DNA of 64,000 bases. It comes from Parachlamydiales bacterium (GTDB lineage Bacteria; Chlamydiota; Chlamydiia; Chlamydiales; SM23-39). Under the pieces are notes generated by a model. It saw only the letters and a list, made by a program, of their open reading frames with translations. It ran no database searches and was not told where the DNA came from. Positions within the stretch are counted from its first letter, which is position 1; every line of letters begins with the position of its first letter. Below are positions 60,201-64,000 of the stretch, piece by piece. The translations under genes and the position numbers were made by a program. The stretch is taken from NCBI GenBank assembly GCA_019694475.1, contig JAIBBX010000003.1:124001-188000 (forward strand), in the 5' to 3' direction.

Positions 60201-61473
60201 CAGAGAGGCATTTTATCATCTCCTCTTTTTCCGCATGATTATCTGAAATCTCATTTTGTCTTAAACAATTGGCAACTTGCTGCATTTTTGAGAGATTTCC
60301 CTTGGATGCAAGGTGGATCAATGATGTTTCTTTTTCGGTGTGATAGAAGGGGTGCATGAGCTGCTGCCCCTCTTCGGGAGACAATGGATCCATCACAATT
60401 TGAAACAAATGGTCCCGAAATGAAGGGCGCATCTTTTCCTCTAGTGATTGATCAGAAATCAGTAAAAACTGCACGGAAGAATCTGCGATCTCTTCCGCAA
60501 ATCGATAGAGTTGTTCCGGAAAAATATTTTCAGCTTGATCCATCAGAATCAAGCTTCCTGAAAATTCATCGTTTAAGAGAGGGAGAGCGTCGATCAGATT
60601 GATGGAGGGGGATGAAAATGGGGGTATTTTCACATAGAATATTTTGTTTTGCTTGTTTGCGAGAAAATGGCAAAGAGTGGATTTTCCGCACCCTTTTTCC
60701 CCAATTAGAACACCGATTTTTCCTCGATTGAGAATCAAGGCATCCTCAATTTTCCCAATCATCTCCGATCGGCAGAGCAAACCGCTGGGGTTGAAAAAAG
60801 GTTGCAAAGGAGACAAAAAGGAGATTTTTTGACTTCCAATATTATACATTTCTGGCAGAGGAAGGTCGTCCGCTTTGAGTAGATTGCAAATGTCTCCAAA
60901 AAATCGAGTGCAATCGGGTTCTGTGCTTCTGGTGCTCGCAAGGATTTTCAACAAGCATTCAGTGAAATAGCCGTACCTATTAGTTTCAAAAGATTCTTCG
61001 ATTCCCGATGATAAAAGACAAAAGAGACTTTTATGAGAAATTTTAATCCCTTTGATTTCCTCTCCCAACTTAGGATTTAAAAGAGAATTAATTCTCAATG
61101 AACAAGCGTCGATAAAAATGTAACTCTCATGGGCGTTGGATTGGCAAATATGGTTGATGAGAATGTCAAGCTGTTCAGGGCCATCGGTAAATTGGAGATA
61201 AGAATTGGGGATAGGGCCCGCTTCCCTTTCGCCATGTCCGCAGAAATAAAATACCAGCTTAAAGTCTCCCTTTCTATTATTCAGAGAGGCAAACCAATCG
61301 TTCAACCGGTTTAGAGTCGCTTCCTCGTTGAGGAGAAGGGTGATATCTGTGACGCCCCAATGGGCAAGCGCCCTCGCAAAATGGATCGCATCTATTTGGG
61401 CAGCAGGAAGTGGATTAAGCTGACTGGACTGATACTTTGAGACTCCTATTACAAGAGCGACAGTAGACAACAT
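57247..61473 (-). CDS. caspase-like protease - STAND NTPase - TM - NB-ARC - TPR protein
   Basis: 1408 residues. Residues 1-210 form a caspase/metacaspase (C14) domain: VALVIGVSKYQSS, catalytic His80 in FYFCGHGER, catalytic Cys124 in FIDACS. A first P-loop NTPase follows: GEKGCGKST (Lys264), Walker B SLILMDQAEN. A hydrophobic helix at about 592-612 (ICISSFCIALLILLPFLTF) comes next, then a second NTPase of NB-ARC type: FVGRD, GEAGIGKSE (Lys662), WLLIFDNA, ATTRNR. Residues from about 1000 are kinesin-light-chain-like TPRs (ALEIRQKTLGEQHPVTAKSY units). The layout resembles apoptosome-like STAND immune receptors: TPR sensing, NTPase oligomerisation, caspase execution. It stands alone, divergent from an XRE gene. 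Function as antiphage/suicide or host-directed protein is inference. Confidence 0.92.
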   Translation of the reverse strand: MLSTVALVIGVSKYQSSQLNPLPAAQIDAIHFARALAHWGVTDITLLLNEEATLNRLNDWFASLNNRKGDFKLVFYFCGHGEREAGPIPNSYLQFTDGPEQLDILINHICQSNAHESYIFIDACSLRINSLLNPKLGEEIKGIKISHKSLFCLLSSGIEESFETNRYGYFTECLLKILASTRSTEPDCTRFFGDICNLLKADDLPLPEMYNIGSQKISFLSPLQPFFNPSGLLCRSEMIGKIEDALILNRGKIGVLIGEKGCGKSTLCHFLANKQNKIFYVKIPPFSSPSINLIDALPLLNDEFSGSLILMDQAENIFPEQLYRFAEEIADSSVQFLLISDQSLEEKMRPSFRDHLFQIVMDPLSPEEGQQLMHPFYHTEKETSLIHLASKGNLSKMQQVANCLRQNEISDNHAEKEEMIKCLSAIYGCGCYIDKKLFAKVFFISLSSLSQLEELGLIYWIEDAWVPHSIFDEIAEAEPMRIDRDKVLEYWYQQMKSSPKSIRAAANLISSINCFEYEKKADPYLKLAFKILSSKGKEHLNLLIEGAKIFQSLPKMTEASTLLSEILTDLEQFDLARVLREAKPLKRNKLKPICISSFCIALLILLPFLTFQTTPPCIVNVKRTHPDFVGRDSYLKQIKNICLKGKEGPPVAVLWGEAGIGKSEIAIAFANLYAKHFRLICWIDSETEESYAASFYALAQALKIPADQENDIVKKVHKYLEEEKSIEPWLLIFDNASEKTELPKKGKGAIIATTRNRTPWQTCSCIEIAPFQEKEAIALLRKITNSPESLQVHSLVDKLDFFPLTLNLAAHYIAETPEMNEESYIRLLSQNNIDLLSNMPVDDRYPTPLLSSWNITADELAKKNPETLDWLHFCSYLYPSGIPSAWVEKWLTCIQNESDSFKVKMLSCNILRILVNQCLMRLDKNTHTLSLHQLKQDAMQKNRYFQKESVEQAAQFLINCSENIEKIYEGKINIPKWVNLREWEPHAAWFLNKYSSECSKEKIACLQNLLGNWKFLNGNYKGAESYHKKSLKNRIELFGEEHPQTIISMNNLATILWENGQFSESKDLFSRALTASKKLFKEDHLDIIITLNNLGWVSWEMGQFQEARSLLNQSLTLFKKLDACDPDFLQTVNDFLQFLDDEAKCDIGSDVKEIKRALFLRHAGLWIAEVEGNPAKSLGYFQESLELLKQILPEDDPRIAIAYGSVGISLNRSERSEEGRQYLSKALELQKKVLGESHPETAKSYANLAISLFNLGECQQALEYHLKALEIRQKTLGEQHPVTAKSYSGTGNTLIGMQKHKEALFYNQKALEIRKKTLGENHSETAQSYSRLGINYGKLGRHNEALTNNLKALGILNKIFDENHYSTLKVHTALESCYKELGLVEEALHHAKKIEEIRKALAKPSAPY

Positions 61474-61698
61474 GAGAAATAAATTATCACAGAAAGTCTA
61501 ATCCTCTCCAATAATCTGTTGTTTTTTTGCGCAAGTTGCTGGAATATAGTCACATAAAAATTTGCTCGCGCAGCGAGATGTCTAAAATCGATTGAAAAAT
61601 GCTATATTTAATGCGGTGTGTCGAATATTGACTAATTCTTGCTGATGGATCAGAATAGGATCAACGTTTACGATTCTTTGGGTAAAAAAGGTGGGAGA
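61474..61698. promoter_or_regulatory. divergent promoter region between caspase-STAND and XRE genes
   Basis: 225 bases without a gene separate the two divergent starts. AT-rich segments on both sides could hold promoters; I see no clear palindromic operator for the XRE protein. An ATG at 61639 in frame with XRE exists but lacks a ribosome-binding site. Confidence 0.4.
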
Positions 61699-62148
61699 AT
61701 GGACGAGCATCAGATTTATGAAAAACTGCGGAAATTTCGGAGAGCCAGAGGGATTTCGGTAGATCAGCTGGCGCAAGAAATTGGGGAAAATTCTCAGAAG
61801 GTAGGACGTATTGAGCGAGGACAGAGGAGTCTCACTGTGGACTACTTGTTGAAGATTTCAAAAGCTTTATCGACGCCGATCGAGACTCTTTTAGAAGATC
61901 GGGAAGAGAAGACGACAGCGAGCGAGCCTTCTTCCTCTTTTGATTCGAATGTTTTGAATGCTGTCGTTCTATTTGTCGAGGAGATTGCGCAGCAGAGGGG
62001 GTATACCTCTCAGCAAAAAGGGAAAATGATTTCAAAATTTTATGAAATCGTTTTACAATTGCCAAGCGAAAATCGGTATTTTTTTTTCCGTTCGCTCCGC
62101 GATTGCTTGAATATTATTTTACAAAATGAGCAAGTATCATGCAGCTAG
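61699..62148 (+). CDS. XRE-family transcriptional regulator
   Basis: 149 residues. N-terminal HTH: IYEKLRKFRRARGISVDQLAQEIGENSQKVGRIERGQRSLTVDYLLKISKAL. The C-terminal part (LNAVVLFVEEIAQQRGYT..., YFFFRSLRDCLNIIL) is helical and unnamed. GGTGGGAG before ATG 61699 sets the start. The stop overlaps the amidohydrolase start by 10 bases, so it leads that operon, and it is divergent from the caspase-STAND gene, which it may control. Confidence 0.88.
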   Translation: MDEHQIYEKLRKFRRARGISVDQLAQEIGENSQKVGRIERGQRSLTVDYLLKISKALSTPIETLLEDREEKTTASEPSSSFDSNVLNAVVLFVEEIAQQRGYTSQQKGKMISKFYEIVLQLPSENRYFFFRSLRDCLNIILQNEQVSCS

Positions 62149-63431
62149 ACAATGTAGCTATCCACCATCCCGAACAGGGCTATTGTTTAGCCAATGTAAC
62201 AATCCAGGGGAGTCTGATTCAAAAGGTGGAATTTTGCGGAAGTGATTTTTCGCAGGCTGAGTATTATGTCACAACTGGATTTGTCAATAGCCACTTGCAT
62301 CCCAATCAGTTACTAGATCGGCGTCTCTTAGATGAATTGAGCATTACAGAGCTTTTGCATCAGATGCACGGGGATTATAAAAAAACGGATCAGGATCGGT
62401 ATGTGCAAGCTCTCTTTGTTCTCATGGAGGCCATCAAGTCGGGGGCTACGGCCGTTTATGCTGTGGCCAGCAACCCATTGCCTGTTATCCGTGCTTTTAA
62501 AGCTTTCGGTTTGCAGGGAGCTGTGACTTGTTTTTACAACGATCAATGGGAAGGATATGGAGATGGTCCCTCATTAAACGATTCTATCGAAGAGGACTTT
62601 TCTAAAGTCATCAAAGAAAAAACAGACCGAATCGATATTCACATTGGTTCTGCTTCCATCGAAAGCGCTTCCAATCGTCTGCTTGCCGTTCTCCAGTATA
62701 TTGCCCAAAAATACCAGACAAAAGTAAATATCCACGTCAGTGAAGGGGCCTCTTCAGTAGAGTCGTGCAAGCGATCCAGAAAAAAAACGCCGATTCGGTT
62801 GCTTCATGATTTGGGAATTCTCAATAAGGATTGGAATTTAATCCATGCGGTCAATATCGATGAAGAGGAAATTCAATTGATTGCAAAGGCTGGAGCTAAG
62901 GTGATTCACTGCCCAGTAAGCAATGCGAAAACGGGGGTTGGAATTGCGCCTATCCGGGAGCTAGAAAAAGCTGGCGTAATCATCGGCTTGGGAAGCGACG
63001 CTTGCAGTAACAATAATACCAATAATATTCTGAATGAAGCATATTTTGCTATGTTGCTGCATAATGCCCATCATCAAGATGCAGCGGCAATCACTCTTGA
63101 GAAGTTAAGGCAATGGCTCACTGCGAATGGATATCAAATTCTCGGGAAAAAGCAGAAAGGAATCATTGCAGCGGGCGAGCCAGCCGATCTTCTTTTATGG
63201 TCTTTGAAGGAACCTGCTTTTGTTCCGACCCCTTATGGCAATTTTGATTCTGTTCTCATTAACAATGCGCCCGACATCAAACCGCATACAGTCATTATAC
63301 ATGGTGTTCCTGTTGTAGAAAATTACCAGTTTAAACTAATGGACGAGGCGACTCTTTGCGAACAGGCCAATGATGTCAGTCTAAAAGTCCTTTCTTCTAT
63401 GAGGAACAAAACATGCCCTGCGTCAAAATAG
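62139..63431 (+). CDS. amidohydrolase (SsnA/chlorohydrolase/deaminase family)
   Basis: 430 residues. Metal-binding motifs in order: GFVNSHLHPNQ (HxH), NIHVSEG (His), LIHAVNI (His), GLGSDACSNNNT (Asp), all in a TIM barrel framed by a composite beta domain at both ends. The C-terminal GIIAAGEPADLLLW is typical of the subfamily. Likely a deaminase of a nucleobase, nucleoside or related heterocycle; specificity is not readable. It overlaps both neighbours, XRE and a dNMP-kinase-like gene. Confidence 0.88.
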   Translation: MQLDNVAIHHPEQGYCLANVTIQGSLIQKVEFCGSDFSQAEYYVTTGFVNSHLHPNQLLDRRLLDELSITELLHQMHGDYKKTDQDRYVQALFVLMEAIKSGATAVYAVASNPLPVIRAFKAFGLQGAVTCFYNDQWEGYGDGPSLNDSIEEDFSKVIKEKTDRIDIHIGSASIESASNRLLAVLQYIAQKYQTKVNIHVSEGASSVESCKRSRKKTPIRLLHDLGILNKDWNLIHAVNIDEEEIQLIAKAGAKVIHCPVSNAKTGVGIAPIRELEKAGVIIGLGSDACSNNNTNNILNEAYFAMLLHNAHHQDAAAITLEKLRQWLTANGYQILGKKQKGIIAAGEPADLLLWSLKEPAFVPTPYGNFDSVLINNAPDIKPHTVIIHGVPVVENYQFKLMDEATLCEQANDVSLKVLSSMRNKTCPASK

Positions 63432-63973
63432 CTAAGCTCGCTCTGCTCGGCGGCCCCGGGGTGGGCAAAGATACCTTTGTTCAAATTCTTCGAAAATATT
63501 TTCCATCTTCTTCATATCAACAGATCCGTTTAGCAGAACCTCTCTATGAGGTTCAGAGCTTCGTCTATAAGACGTGCTCAAAAGAGATTGGTGAGAATGC
63601 TCAGGACGGCCAATTGCTCAACTTTCTAGGAAAGCATATGAGAAGCATCAATCCTAATGTGTTGCTCGATCGCTTTGCTCAATCGGTGCGTGAAATGGAA
63701 CAGAAGGTAGATCTGATTCTTTGCACTGATTTGCGTCCTATCGATGCTCGCTTCGTAAAGGAGATGGGGTTTATGGTTGTCAATATTGTTGCAGATCCTT
63801 CTCTTACTGTAGAGCGGAGAAAGAAAAGAGGTGACCTTTCTCTTGGCGGTTCCAACCATGAAACGGAAAAGGGGATTGATCCGAATATGTACGACCTACA
63901 AATTACCAACAATGGAACCCTCCAAGATTATGAGAAATCGGTCATGCAATTTCTGAAAGAATTTTTGGTATGA
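63413..63973 (+). CDS. P-loop deoxynucleoside monophosphate kinase-like protein
   Basis: 186 residues. Walker A is LLGGPGVGKDTF near residue 12-22, followed by a helical lid with ERRKKRGD and the segment LICTDLRPIDARFVKEMG. This matches phage-type dNMP kinases and guanylate-kinase-like proteins. The C-terminal DPNMYDLQITNNGTLQDYEKSV is the usual adenine-side strand. The start overlaps the amidohydrolase end by 19 bases, and its stop overlaps the next ATG. Confidence 0.75.
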   Translation: MPCVKIAKLALLGGPGVGKDTFVQILRKYFPSSSYQQIRLAEPLYEVQSFVYKTCSKEIGENAQDGQLLNFLGKHMRSINPNVLLDRFAQSVREMEQKVDLILCTDLRPIDARFVKEMGFMVVNIVADPSLTVERRKKRGDLSLGGSNHETEKGIDPNMYDLQITNNGTLQDYEKSVMQFLKEFLV

Positions 63974-64000
63974 TTTTAACCGGCTCTGAAATTGAAAAGC
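63970..64000 (+). CDS. dcd: start of a dCTP deaminase-like gene (cut by window end)
   Basis: ATG 63970 overlaps the preceding TGA as ATGA. The ten codons visible read MILTGSEIEK, very like the N-terminus of dCTP deaminases (MILTGxEI). With an amidohydrolase/deaminase and a dNMP kinase before it, a pyrimidine deoxynucleotide operon is plausible. Ten residues are too few for certainty. Confidence 0.55.
   Translation, partial: MILTGSEIEK

Overview
The window looks like a chromosomal segment of an environmental chlamydia (Parachlamydia/Simkania/Waddlia-like, an intracellular symbiont of amoebae or other eukaryotes). The evidence is gene order. kdsA - OstA-like LPS transport protein - lptB is the order I recall for Chlamydia trachomatis CT655-CT653. 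rluD followed by hemA resembles CT658-CT662. murJ, nfo, rpsD and trhO, lying close together, resemble CT624-CT627. The genus is not decided by the sequence. AsnRS, two-partner secretion, Rhs, an NRPS/PKS cluster and several toxin-antitoxin pairs are accessory features absent from the reduced pathogenic Chlamydia, as far as I recall.

Region by region. (1) 1-6281: a compact, visibly AT-rich biosynthetic cluster on the plus strand. It holds the end of an MFS transporter, an adenylation-carrier NRPS module, a KS-carrier-thioesterase PKS lacking an acyltransferase, a lipocalin-like protein and a phosphopantetheinyl transferase. The genes overlap, so this is one operon for a small amino-acid/ketide metabolite. 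(2) 6518-13670: a 1768-residue secreted Rhs/YD-repeat protein with a C-terminal toxin and a CPCC-family immunity gene, followed by a graveyard of Rhs core fragments and small intact or broken immunity-like genes. (3) 13672-19966: a secreted two-repeat protein, a LuxR-type regulator, an NCS1-type permease, a secreted thioredoxin divergent from a six-cysteine secreted peptide with a shared palindromic element, a DUF2059-like protein, a membrane protein, a Nudix hydrolase and a MazEF-like pair. (4) 20114-31993: threonine dehydratase with RidA, a MazG-like hydrolase, tandem ndk genes (one with a signal peptide), a heptosyltransferase-like protein, a PQ-loop membrane protein, lptB, an LptC/LptA-like protein, kdsA, an AAA/DUF4143 ATPase preceded by tandem 32-bp repeats, dapB and two S10 carboxypeptidases.

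(5) 32095-40660: tRNA-Arg(UCU), a large DHH phosphoesterase, a three-domain acyltransferase/carrier/acyl-ACP synthetase, khpA, rluD, a 53-residue peptide gene, recX-like and hemA. (6) 40654-46895: a two-partner secretion pair (FhaC-like TpsB, FHA-like TpsA) and a 505-residue protein I do not recognise. (7) 47124-56960: asnS, nfo, a HepT/MntA pair, murJ, an APC permease, rpsD, trhO, a SNF2 helicase and a small coiled-coil protein. (8) 57247-64000: a 1408-residue caspase - STAND NTPase - membrane helix - NB-ARC - TPR protein. Divergent from it is an XRE regulator leading an overlapping operon: amidohydrolase, dNMP-kinase-like protein, and the first codons of what looks like dCTP deaminase.

How the genes work together: the housekeeping blocks cover LPS core/lipid A assembly and export (waaQ-like, kdsA, lptB, LptC-like), peptidoglycan precursors (dapB, murJ), translation (tRNA, asnS, rpsD, khpA, rluD, trhO), tetrapyrrole entry (hemA) and DNA repair (nfo, recX). 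Between them sit conflict and host-interaction modules. The candidates most likely to be undescribed are the caspase-STAND-TM-NB-ARC-TPR protein with its XRE/nucleotide-metabolism neighbour, the AT-less mini NRPS/PKS, and the thioredoxin/Cys-peptide locus with its GGGTA-TACCC operator.
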